A stretch of 38,782 nt of DNA, from NCBI GenBank assembly GCA_965371855.1, contig CBDUZZ010000042.1, forward strand, positions 1 to 38,782, in the 5' to 3' direction. A program made the translations under genes and the position numbers. Shown in pieces: positions 6,329 through 16,106 of the stretch. Under the pieces are notes generated by a model that saw only the letters and a list, made by a program, of their open reading frames with translations, did not search any database and was not told the DNA's origin. Position 1 is the stretch's first letter. Each line of letters begins with the position of its first letter. The DNA is from JAADEM01 sp965371855 (GTDB lineage: Bacteria; Bacteroidota; Bacteroidia; Bacteroidales; Marinilabiliaceae).

Positions 6329-9300
6329 ATGAAAAATATATACACACTATTAATTGTTTTGCTTTTTGCAGGTTTGGGATTTGTTAATGCGCAAACAGGA
6401 CCGGGAGGTATTGGTAAGAGAGATGGAACTTCTAATTTAACTCTGTGGTTGGATGCCAATAATTTAGGATTATCAGATGGCGCGAATGTTACAACTTGGG
6501 CTGATAGTTCGGGTTATGGTAATGATGCTGCTGCAGCTTCAGGAAATGAACCTATAGTTAAAACCGGTATGTTAAATAGTAAGCCCGTTGTTAGGTTTGC
6601 CGCAGGGAATTCTGATTTTTTGACTGTAGCTGATGATGCTTCCTTGAATCCTGACGAGATATCAATGATTATTGTTAGTATGCACACATCAGGATCAGAT
6701 GCCTGGTCGCCATACATAATAAAAACTTCATCTTATAGTTGGGATGATGGGTATGGTTTTGCAAGGTCTAATGCAACAGATGATTTTATATCATTTATTG
6801 ATAGTTATAATACTAATGTTGTAAGTGCAACATATACCACCAATAGTTATGATATATCAATATCTGTTTATGATAAAACAAATATTGAATTATTTAAAAA
6901 TGAGACATCAGCCGGTACGGATAATTATACTAGTAGTATTAATAATTCATCAAATAGCCTTTATATAGGAGCATCGCCGAATGGAGCTAATCCTACGGCT
7001 TTTCTTGATGGTGATATTGCCGAGATAATTACATTTAGCCGAGCTATAAATAGTGCTGAAAGAACTATTGTTGCAAATTATCTTTCCGAAAAATATGGTA
7101 TCTCAGTAAGTACTGACATATTTGCTTCGGCCGGTTCCGGATATGAATACGATATTGTCGGTATTGGTCAGGAATCAGATGGTAATCAGTTAGAGTCTTC
7201 AAGTGAGGGATTTTATGTTGAGTCAGATGTTGCATCGTTAAGTGCCGGTGAGTATATAATGTTTGCTCATAACAATACGGCAAATGCTGTTTCTACCTCC
7301 GACCTGCCAACCGGAGTAGCTGCACGTTGGGCAAGAGACTGGTATGTTGAAAAAACAGGCTCATTAAATTCAACTATCAAATTTGATATGCCGGAAGGTA
7401 TAGGTGGTGATTATCCTCAAAATATCTCCAACTATGTATTGCTTTATCGAAGTGGTACAACAGGGAACTATGCCGAAGTAACAGCAACCGTGAATTATGG
7501 TGATGCCGACCAGGTAGCTTTTGATGTTACTGATACAAACTTATCCAACGGTTATTATACGTTAGGTACAAAAGATCAAACAAACAGCCCTGTGGAGGGT
7601 GCACCCGGTACAACATGGTACACTTTGATTAGTGGTGACTGGAACGACTGGAACACCTGGACACTGGATCCATCAGGTGCTTTGCCCAATAACCCTAATC
7701 ATGAATATCCTCAGGAGGCATCTGATAAAGTGGTTATTAAAAGTGGTAAAACTGTTACCATGAATTTAAATAATCTTCACTGTGCTTCTTTAAAAGTTAA
7801 CGGACGATTAGACCTCGGAACAACAACCGGGCATACTTTTGATAATATTTCAGGAACAGGACGTATATTGATGGCAGCGGATAACTTCCCTTCATATACC
7901 GATTGTAGTGATTTTGTTGATGCAGGGCAGGACGAAGGGACTGTTGTATATTACGGTAGTAGTAGTTATTCGCTTAATACTTCATATACTTTTTTTAATA
8001 TGGAAGTAGATATGGATGCAGGGCAGTCAGTCACATTACTAAATGATTATACTGTTAATGGTGCCTTCTCAGTCACTCAGGGAACTTTTCAGATTAATAA
8101 TAATACAGCCACTACCAATCTTAACATCACAGTTAAAGGTGATGTTTATGTTGAGACTACCGGACTTATACATACCGGTACAGCCAATGCTCGTCATCAG
8201 TTTAATTTTTACGGCGATTTCACCAATAAGGGTGAAGTGAAATTTACTAACAGATCAGCAGCTGTTTATAACAGTGAAGCTACCGATGGTATTGTGGATG
8301 CTAATTTCCTTAATGACTCTAAAGATCAGAGTATTTCGTGTGAAGGAACCACTAACTTTTATCGTATAGAGATAGATAAAGGAACAGATGCAACTTATAT
8401 TCTGAATATTGATGCTTCTGATGTTTCTTATTTTAATCTGTTTGGCTATGCACATCAGTCACATCCTGGCACAAGTCAATTGACATCAAATACTAATGCA
8501 TTAGGATTATTAAAGGGTACGGTACGTATAGGTAGTAATGTAAATGTTCCTGTGTTAAATAATACAGGTAATTATAATATTTCGGCTGCAGCCCGTTTAT
8601 GGGTTGATGGGGGGTCAGTTAAAGAAACAGGTAGTGCGTTAGTCCCTTATGGTGTGATAGAAGTGTCGGCAGGTCTTTTGGAATCGAAAGTTACAAGCGG
8701 GATAACCACACGAGATAACGGACTTATTAAAATTTCCGGTGGTACGATTAATACAAATGTTATAAGAACATCTGTGTTGGGTTCCGGAAATGTAGGTGGT
8801 TATGTGCAATCGGGAGGAACGGTTAATATTGCAGGAGGTTCAACCTCCACCTATTATCATTTTAGTATGACCTACCCGGGAAATACTTTTTCAATGACCG
8901 GTGGAACACTGCATGTGTATGATGCTAATGGTACAAATACAAATCAGGGAGGTATTTTCATTGCGTCATCCCCTGAAAATATTAATGTATCCGGAGGTAC
9001 TGTTATAGCTGAGATTGCAACAACTCCCAATCCGTTTAAAATTACATCAACAGCACCGTTTTATAATTTAATATTACGAAATACAAATAATGCAATTACT
9101 GATCATGTATTGGATGCCGGAACAAATATTAATGGGAATAGTGATGCTGACCTTGCGGCTCAGCCGATTGTGGTGTTAAATGATTTTACAGTAGAAAGCA
9201 ATGTGATGTTTAAGCATAATGCAAAGGATATCACAATAGGAGGTAATTTATCTATCGACAAGAATGCTCAGTTAGAGGGGAATAATCGGGGTATTTATTA

Positions 9301-12300
9301 TGATGCGGGTGATGTTAATACATTAAAGTTTAATGGTTCAGGTAATGCATCCTTTTATATTGGTTATAATACTAGCGATGCAATAGGATGGGAGTTTTAT
9401 TGTCATGATTTTGAAATAAATAAAAATAACTTATCTGATACGGTTACAATACTCTCTGATACTGAAAAGGATATAACTGGATATAATAACAGGATACTTC
9501 ATATTATTGGTGATATATCTGTGCAAAAAGGAGTGATTAACCAAGGTAAACATTCAGCCAGACTTTTTGGAGGTGTTTATGTTTATAAGGATGGCCAGAT
9601 GGGTATTTATGAAGCGGGTACAACTAAACTTGATGCTTACTTTATGCTTCGCGATGGTGATGTAGTTCTCAATACTGAAGAGGGTGCTATATTTGGCAAT
9701 ACTAAATTGAATACAACAGGAACAGTTACACTTACATCTGATGTGTATATGCAGCGTATAGGGTTTCATTCCGGGGTAATGAATTTGCAGACATATAACT
9801 TAAAAGTTGATTATCTACATAGAGGGGCAACTTCAAATAATTATAGAAAAACTGATGGCAGTACATCCGAGATGATTTATAGTGATGCTAATGCTTCAGA
9901 TGGCGGCATCTCGCTTTTAATTACTGGAAATGGCACTTATTGTTTTCCTTTAGGTACTAAAACAACAACTACAAGATATACTTATGCCGAAGTTATTGTA
10001 ACAGATTTTTCTGATGATGGATACTTAACTGTTCGTCCGGTAGATGGTGAGTTAAAAACAACAAACTTATCAGGAGGAGACTTGTTAGATTACTACTGGC
10101 GTATAGGGCATGAAGGTTTTACCACTTTACCTACTGTACAATATGAGTTTAGCTATGATAATTCTGATGTAGTGGGGAACGAAAGTCAATACAGACCGGG
10201 AAAAGTCCTAGATGAAAGTCCTTATACAAGGTCAACTGATGGGGGTACAGGAGATGTTGATGATACCAATAATTTGATTTCATTTGATGGAGGAGGAAGT
10301 GGCTTTACCCTCGAAAAAGCAAATTATACTGCAGGTAGAAATAATAGGTTTACCGGAACGGTAAATGTTTACTATACAAATGCATGGTATCAAAATTGGG
10401 ATAATGCTGCTATTTGGCATTTAGATTCTAAAACAGGAGGTACCGGAACAGTTCCTGAAGAAGGAAGTATTGCTATTATTTATAATGATGGTGCTACTGG
10501 TGGTAGAATATGGGGTAATGGCCTTGTTGATGAACCTGCTGAGGTGAAGTTTGAACATAATTATACAGTTAATCCAACACCTGATCAGGAAAATGTTGCA
10601 CGTTTACAATTTAATACTGCGGGAACATTTGATATTGGAAAAGTTTCGGGTACAGGTATGATATCATTAAATAATAATGCAAATCCGACTGTTAATGCAG
10701 ATTGGGGGGAGTTTGCAAATAATCCAGATGCATTTTTAATGTATTGGGGTGCAAACAAGACACATACAAGTATAATTCAACCATGCCCCTCACTTATGCT
10801 TGAAGGAAGCACGCAGCAGATTAATCAGGATATTGTAATTAATGGAAATTTAATACTAACTGGTAATACAAATGCAATCCCTCTCCAAAACATGCATATT
10901 AAGAATAATTTGTATGTAGGGGCATGGTCTAATGGTACATTCCATTTTCCCGGTTCCGGTTCAGTTATTACTGTTACTGTTGATGGTAATTTAGACTATA
11001 CCTATATTAATTCCAGTGGAAACAGAAATGTAGTTGTTGATAATCCGGGGGTAAGTACTTTAGAACATAAATTTATAATTAAAGGTGATATTATCCACGG
11101 AAGTGATAATGATTATTCTTTGGATCTGTTTAATGCTTCTGATAGAGCTGCGGTAATACTTGAACTACAAGGAGAAAACAGTAACAGATATTACCGGACT
11201 TCCACTAGTGTTCCTGACTTATATCGTGTTATACTGAATAAAGGAACAAATCAGGATAGTACATTCACTTTCAGCGATGACTTTACATTAAAAGGTGCAA
11301 CATCAGGAGTAGGGGTGGATAAAGCTCTTGAATTACAAAACGGAACATTAATACTTGATGATACAGATATTGCCATAAACCTTTCAACCGGGGATGATGA
11401 TTTTAATATTCCTTCATCGGCAGCTTTGGAAGTTAAACAGGGTACGGTAAATGCATCGGGCAACAGTGGAATTTTGCTTGATGGTAAATTAAAGGTTAGT
11501 GATACCGGTACCGTTGATATGACCGGTGGTGATAACTACATACAATATTCAGCATCGGGTAATGCCGAGATTGAGGTAACAGGTGGAACTTTGCAAGTTG
11601 GTTCGCAAATTCGTAGAGGTAGTACTTCTACAGAAGGTGTGTTGACTTATAATCAAAGTGGTGGTATGGTTGAAATTGGAGAGAGTGCGGCAGGAACTGC
11701 TTCGCGAGGAATTTTTGAAATTGTTAATACGGGAAGTTCATTTATCCATACCGGAGGTACATTTACTTTAGTAAATGATTTAAGGACTAATCCTACAATT
11801 GCTTCAATGTATTTCAATCCGGAAACTGTTAGTCTGTCTGCCGGAGATACTATTACTTTTGGTAATTCCAATACTACATCGTCAGGCAATAGCTTTACAA
11901 TGTATGCCGGTGAAGCATTACAGAATTTATCTGTAAATAATGCTAACACTACATTAACACTTTCTATAGTGCCGTGTACTATTAATGAAAATATAAATAT
12001 AGGTAGCGGAACGGAGTTTGATGCCAACGGACTTGTTTTAACTACGAAAGGTGATTTTACCAATTCGGGTACTTATACAGCAAACGGTAACGACACCTAT
12101 TTCTCAGGAACTACAGATCAAACGATTACCGGAGTAACCGGTTTTTATAACTTTTATAAAAACACATCCAATACATTAACTCTCGCTTCTGATGTAACAG
12201 TTACAAATGAGTTGCATCTGGAATCAGGAACTTTTGATGATGATGGTAATGACCTGTTTGTACAGGGAGATATGTACATTGACATTACCACACTGAGTGG

Positions 12301-15300
12301 AGCCTCAAATGACGGTATAGTGGCTAATGGTACATCTCAACAGAATCTTGTTGGTACTCCTTCGTTAGCTAAGTTTAAAACAGATAATGCAAATGGTGTA
12401 TTTGTTCCAACAGGTAATGAGATTACCATTACCGGTGAGTTGAAAATGAATAAGGGGATATTTGACATTGGTCAGAATTTAATGGTGCTAACCAAAACGG
12501 CTGATGTTGTTGAGGTCTCTTCATTCTCCGAATCTAACATGGTTCAAACTAATATCTCATTTACTGATGCAGGAATTAAGAAGTATTTCCCTGTAATCAG
12601 TTCGGCTACAACATTTACTTATCCTATGGGTTCAGGCGGTAAATACACTCCGGTTTCTCTGAATATTACTAATAGCACTAATGATAATACTTATGTAAGG
12701 GTTAAGGCTGCAAATGAGATTCATCCTTCAATAACAACTACTAACGGTGATCCTGATAACGTACTTAAATATTATTGGATTTTGGATGCTGATGGGGCTT
12801 CGGGATTCTCGGGTACTGTAACAATGCAGGCTTATTCCGGCGATGTTCAGCTTACAGGCTCAAACAGTGCAGCTGATTATATAACCGCACGTTTGTTAAG
12901 TCGTGCATCCGGTACATGGGATAAGTATCCGACGGATGATTTTGAAGAAGGCACATCTGAACTGACATTTACGTTTACTAATACCGATGATGCCGGTATC
13001 GATGGTGACTATACTGCCGGTATTGATGCTGCCATTCCTGACCAGGTTGCTCTGTACACTTCAATAAAAGATGGAGACTGGACCGATCAAACGGTTTGGA
13101 GTCCGGCATCTCCTGCAGGTGGCCCCCGTGGTGCCAGGGTGTTAGTTAAACATACTGTTACTATCCCTGATAACTATAAAGTATCATATTCAACACAGAT
13201 TGATAATGGGGGAGAGTTGAAAGTTAACAGCTCTTTTGGCCATAGGCTTGGTAATGTGTCAGGTGTGGGTACGCTTTATATGGAGCGAGGAGATATGCCG
13301 GCAGGTGATTATACTGAATTCTTTACTGTTACAGGTGGTACTGTTGAATATGGTGGAACTACTACTGATTATGATATTTTAAGTGAGATGCCTGAAGTAA
13401 ATAATATTATTGTTAGTGGTTCAGGAGATAGGCGTCTGCCTAATATTGAAGTACAACTGTTGGGATATTTTACAATAAACGGACCGGATCTTATAAACGA
13501 GCAGACTCAGAAATTGAGTATTAAAAAGGATCTTAATTTTACCAGTGGTACATATACATCAAAAACCGGTGCTAATTGTACCGTAAATTTGAATGGTAGC
13601 TCACGTCAAAATATTAACGGATCGGGTAGCTTTACCGGAACAAATTCATTCTATAATTTTGAAATTAATAACACTTCCGGTGTTACGTTAAACACAGATG
13701 TTGAAATTGATAATAATATGATTTTTGGTGATGGTGTTATCTTTTCATCATCTACAAATACTATTACCATAACTAATACCAGTACTACTTGTGTTACGGG
13801 TGGTAAAAGTACATCCTATGTTGAAGGACCACTAAGAAAAGCAATTAATAACAGCAGTTCTTTTGTTTTTCCTGTTGGCGATGCCTTAAGATATGGAGAG
13901 ATTAAAACTTCTGTTGATGGTTCTTCAGGCGGAACATGGGAAGCGCAATACTATAACCATAGCCCGGGTGATGACAGTATGGACCCTACCAGTTTATCAG
14001 GAGATATTGAGTATGTAAGTCATGGTGAATACTGGCGTGTTGAAGCTCCTGCAAATGGTGATGCAGCAAATCTGCTGATGCGATGGGATTCAAATAGTGG
14101 AGTTAATCCTAATAGTGATTTTGCTGTTGCCAAATGGACTGATCTCGCTACTGATGCGTGGGCTGAAGTTGCTATTGGAACAAAAACCGGATCATCTTCA
14201 AGCGGTACTACCAATTTTGCATCTGATCTTACTTTTGGATTCGATGGTGGCGATAATAGCCATTATATTACTTTTGGAACAATTTCTATTCCGTCATATA
14301 CATGGACCGGTACCACCTCAACAGATTGGTTTGTTGCATCCAATTGGACTAATAGCACTCTGCCGGATGCCAGTGCTGATATAACAATTGATGATGTTGT
14401 AAATGACCCCGTAATAAGCAATAGCACTGTAGCCCAGGTTAACGATCTAACCATTAACTCAGGAGCTACACTTACATTAGAGCCGGGAGCCAGAATGACT
14501 GTTAATGGTGATTTGACAACAAATGATGGATTGATTATCGAAAATAGTGTTGCTTCACCTACTTCATTTATTAACCTTGGAACTGTTACCGGAGACGCAC
14601 AGGTAGAGTGGACTTATCCTGATAACAGATATATGTATGTTGGTCACTCTGTTGATGGAGTAACATATTCCGATTACTCAGCGGCAATAACTGATCCTGT
14701 AAATGATTTATGGTTATATCGTTGGCCAAATAGTTGGACTCGTATAACTACAGATGTTACAGGAAGTAATGGTATGGATGGAACAGAACATGCTCTTGAA
14801 GGTTATGCTGTTAAGTTTACCGAAGGTGTTGATATGAATATAAGCCACTCTGGAACATTGCGTTATGGTTCTTTCAATCAGACCATCAATGGCTGGCATT
14901 TAATTGCTAACCCTTACCAAGCCTATATGGATGTTGAGAATACAGGATTTGATGTGGGTAATGCTCTACTACCTACTATCTGGACCTCTACAAATGTATC
15001 AGGAGAATTAGTGTTTGCGACATATAACACAGCTCTTAATATTGGAGCCAATGGAGGAACACGTTACATTGCACCTGGCCAGTCATGCTGGGTTCGTAAT
15101 TACAGTTCTTCCTTGCTTAGTATTGATCCAACAGTTCGTGTGCATGCCACCGGAGTGTTAAAATCAGGTAGTATGGCTCCAGGTGATATTTTACGCATTA
15201 CCCTTACAAATGAAGGTTTAAGTGATGAAGTAGTTTTAGTATTCAGGCCGGAAGGAGCAATGGAAGTAACCAATACAGACTCAAAGAAACGGATGGGTTC

Positions 15301-15877
15301 AGGTGTAGAAGTTCCAAATATCTACACTTTAAAGGATGCCGATAAACTTGTGATTGGCATGTTCCCTGATGGAGGAAAGGTCGATTCCATATATCTTGGG
15401 TACAAATTCTCTAAGGGGAAGGAGATAACTTTTAAGGCTACGAATATTGATGAATTTAATGTTGAAGACAAGGTTTATTTAATGGATAAACTGACCAATA
15501 TAACGGTAGACCTTAGAGAAACACCTGAGTATACATTTACTTCAACAAAAGAAGAGGATGCCAATCGTCTTGTTTTGATTTTTGAACAGGTTTCTACGGA
15601 CATTGATGATCTGGGAAACGGAAGCAATGAGGATACTAAAGTGTTAATTTATGGTTTTGGTACAAGAGCTATTATTAAAGTGGATAAAGACTTGTTAAAC
15701 CAAGCTGTTGGTGAAGGATTAATTAGTATATATACATTAAATGGTGAATTGGTTAATGAAACGGAGTTATTAGACATAAGAACAGAGATTAATCTGCCTG
15801 AATGTCGGGGTATTTATATCGTTGAGGTGCGAATGAACAGTTCAATTGTAACTGGAAAAGTAATTAAGACAGAATAA
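6329..15877 (+). CDS. Gene A: giant T9SS-exported modular surface protein
   Basis: A 3182-residue protein starting at ATG 6329 (signal peptide MKNIYTLLIVLLFAGLGFVNAQ; an in-frame ATG at 6323 adds two residues, and further upstream codons lack a signal). Residues about 30-260 are LamG-like (LTLWLDANNLGLSDG, ending IVANYLSEKYGI), followed by a conserved companion domain with VGIGQESDG. Three large modules begin near residues 428, 1345 and 2239. Each opens with a Trp-rich motif (SGDWNDWNTW, NWDNAAIW, DGDWTDQTVW), runs through Gly/Thr/Asn-rich beta-solenoid-like repeats, and closes with a sandwich marked FPLG, YPMG or FPVG followed by YYWRI, YYWIL or YWRV. From 2657 it carries the tail shared with genes B and C and ends in a T9SS type-A-like sorting domain (GIYIVEV, GKVIKTE). 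It is probably secreted or attached at the cell surface as an adhesin or matrix fibre; no enzyme motif was seen. The substrate is unknown. Confidence 0.88.
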   Translation: MKNIYTLLIVLLFAGLGFVNAQTGPGGIGKRDGTSNLTLWLDANNLGLSDGANVTTWADSSGYGNDAAAASGNEPIVKTGMLNSKPVVRFAAGNSDFLTVADDASLNPDEISMIIVSMHTSGSDAWSPYIIKTSSYSWDDGYGFARSNATDDFISFIDSYNTNVVSATYTTNSYDISISVYDKTNIELFKNETSAGTDNYTSSINNSSNSLYIGASPNGANPTAFLDGDIAEIITFSRAINSAERTIVANYLSEKYGISVSTDIFASAGSGYEYDIVGIGQESDGNQLESSSEGFYVESDVASLSAGEYIMFAHNNTANAVSTSDLPTGVAARWARDWYVEKTGSLNSTIKFDMPEGIGGDYPQNISNYVLLYRSGTTGNYAEVTATVNYGDADQVAFDVTDTNLSNGYYTLGTKDQTNSPVEGAPGTTWYTLISGDWNDWNTWTLDPSGALPNNPNHEYPQEASDKVVIKSGKTVTMNLNNLHCASLKVNGRLDLGTTTGHTFDNISGTGRILMAADNFPSYTDCSDFVDAGQDEGTVVYYGSSSYSLNTSYTFFNMEVDMDAGQSVTLLNDYTVNGAFSVTQGTFQINNNTATTNLNITVKGDVYVETTGLIHTGTANARHQFNFYGDFTNKGEVKFTNRSAAVYNSEATDGIVDANFLNDSKDQSISCEGTTNFYRIEIDKGTDATYILNIDASDVSYFNLFGYAHQSHPGTSQLTSNTNALGLLKGTVRIGSNVNVPVLNNTGNYNISAAARLWVDGGSVKETGSALVPYGVIEVSAGLLESKVTSGITTRDNGLIKISGGTINTNVIRTSVLGSGNVGGYVQSGGTVNIAGGSTSTYYHFSMTYPGNTFSMTGGTLHVYDANGTNTNQGGIFIASSPENINVSGGTVIAEIATTPNPFKITSTAPFYNLILRNTNNAITDHVLDAGTNINGNSDADLAAQPIVVLNDFTVESNVMFKHNAKDITIGGNLSIDKNAQLEGNNRGIYYDAGDVNTLKFNGSGNASFYIGYNTSDAIGWEFYCHDFEINKNNLSDTVTILSDTEKDITGYNNRILHIIGDISVQKGVINQGKHSARLFGGVYVYKDGQMGIYEAGTTKLDAYFMLRDGDVVLNTEEGAIFGNTKLNTTGTVTLTSDVYMQRIGFHSGVMNLQTYNLKVDYLHRGATSNNYRKTDGSTSEMIYSDANASDGGISLLITGNGTYCFPLGTKTTTTRYTYAEVIVTDFSDDGYLTVRPVDGELKTTNLSGGDLLDYYWRIGHEGFTTLPTVQYEFSYDNSDVVGNESQYRPGKVLDESPYTRSTDGGTGDVDDTNNLISFDGGGSGFTLEKANYTAGRNNRFTGTVNVYYTNAWYQNWDNAAIWHLDSKTGGTGTVPEEGSIAIIYNDGATGGRIWGNGLVDEPAEVKFEHNYTVNPTPDQENVARLQFNTAGTFDIGKVSGTGMISLNNNANPTVNADWGEFANNPDAFLMYWGANKTHTSIIQPCPSLMLEGSTQQINQDIVINGNLILTGNTNAIPLQNMHIKNNLYVGAWSNGTFHFPGSGSVITVTVDGNLDYTYINSSGNRNVVVDNPGVSTLEHKFIIKGDIIHGSDNDYSLDLFNASDRAAVILELQGENSNRYYRTSTSVPDLYRVILNKGTNQDSTFTFSDDFTLKGATSGVGVDKALELQNGTLILDDTDIAINLSTGDDDFNIPSSAALEVKQGTVNASGNSGILLDGKLKVSDTGTVDMTGGDNYIQYSASGNAEIEVTGGTLQVGSQIRRGSTSTEGVLTYNQSGGMVEIGESAAGTASRGIFEIVNTGSSFIHTGGTFTLVNDLRTNPTIASMYFNPETVSLSAGDTITFGNSNTTSSGNSFTMYAGEALQNLSVNNANTTLTLSIVPCTINENINIGSGTEFDANGLVLTTKGDFTNSGTYTANGNDTYFSGTTDQTITGVTGFYNFYKNTSNTLTLASDVTVTNELHLESGTFDDDGNDLFVQGDMYIDITTLSGASNDGIVANGTSQQNLVGTPSLAKFKTDNANGVFVPTGNEITITGELKMNKGIFDIGQNLMVLTKTADVVEVSSFSESNMVQTNISFTDAGIKKYFPVISSATTFTYPMGSGGKYTPVSLNITNSTNDNTYVRVKAANEIHPSITTTNGDPDNVLKYYWILDADGASGFSGTVTMQAYSGDVQLTGSNSAADYITARLLSRASGTWDKYPTDDFEEGTSELTFTFTNTDDAGIDGDYTAGIDAAIPDQVALYTSIKDGDWTDQTVWSPASPAGGPRGARVLVKHTVTIPDNYKVSYSTQIDNGGELKVNSSFGHRLGNVSGVGTLYMERGDMPAGDYTEFFTVTGGTVEYGGTTTDYDILSEMPEVNNIIVSGSGDRRLPNIEVQLLGYFTINGPDLINEQTQKLSIKKDLNFTSGTYTSKTGANCTVNLNGSSRQNINGSGSFTGTNSFYNFEINNTSGVTLNTDVEIDNNMIFGDGVIFSSSTNTITITNTSTTCVTGGKSTSYVEGPLRKAINNSSSFVFPVGDALRYGEIKTSVDGSSGGTWEAQYYNHSPGDDSMDPTSLSGDIEYVSHGEYWRVEAPANGDAANLLMRWDSNSGVNPNSDFAVAKWTDLATDAWAEVAIGTKTGSSSSGTTNFASDLTFGFDGGDNSHYITFGTISIPSYTWTGTTSTDWFVASNWTNSTLPDASADITIDDVVNDPVISNSTVAQVNDLTINSGATLTLEPGARMTVNGDLTTNDGLIIENSVASPTSFINLGTVTGDAQVEWTYPDNRYMYVGHSVDGVTYSDYSAAITDPVNDLWLYRWPNSWTRITTDVTGSNGMDGTEHALEGYAVKFTEGVDMNISHSGTLRYGSFNQTINGWHLIANPYQAYMDVENTGFDVGNALLPTIWTSTNVSGELVFATYNTALNIGANGGTRYIAPGQSCWVRNYSSSLLSIDPTVRVHATGVLKSGSMAPGDILRITLTNEGLSDEVVLVFRPEGAMEVTNTDSKKRMGSGVEVPNIYTLKDADKLVIGMFPDGGKVDSIYLGYKFSKGKEITFKATNIDEFNVEDKVYLMDKLTNITVDLRETPEYTFTSTKEEDANRLVLIFEQVSTDIDDLGNGSNEDTKVLIYGFGTRAIIKVDKDLLNQAVGEGLISIYTLNGELVNETELLDIRTEINLPECRGIYIVEVRMNSSIVTGKVIKTE
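14297..15877 (+). repeat. Shared tail module, gene A copy
   Basis: The last 526 codons of gene A are homologous to the tails of genes B and C. Landmarks are TINSGATLTL, RYMYVGHSVDGV, GTRYIAPGQS, EVVLVFRPEG and the closing sorting domain. Up to about nt 14800 it is nearest to gene C; then it becomes nearest to gene B. Confidence 0.85.
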
Positions 15878-15892
15878 CAACGTAGGTGAATA

Positions 15893-15913
15893 GTCAGGCT
15901 CTGATGACCTGAC
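15893..15913 (+). terminator. Weak hairpin after gene A
   Basis: GTCAGG (15893-15898) and CCTGAC (15908-15913) can pair over 6 bases with a 9-base loop, 16 bases after the gene A stop. There is no T run. Confidence 0.25.
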
Positions 15914-16106
15914 AGGTTTGAATTTGATATAACTTAAAAGCGAAACATATTGTTGTAATAACACCCCATACAATTTTGTGAACTTTACATTATAAATTTA
16001 ATGAAACTATTACAGTAAGAAATATTATTTATTATATTTGTTAAAGCAAAGTATAAACAAAAGATTGCATCTACAGCTTGATTTCAGGATTTGTTTTTTC
16101 ATCAAT

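Noticed and set aside
11653..12063. 136-codon open frame on the minus strand inside gene A
   Set aside because: It is antisense to a repetitive Thr/Asn-rich region of gene A, has no family match that I recognise and no promoter; the low stop frequency follows from codon use on the other strand.
6329..15877. Type V autotransporter
   Set aside because: There is no C-terminal outer-membrane beta-barrel; the end matches a T9SS sorting-like domain shared with genes B and C.
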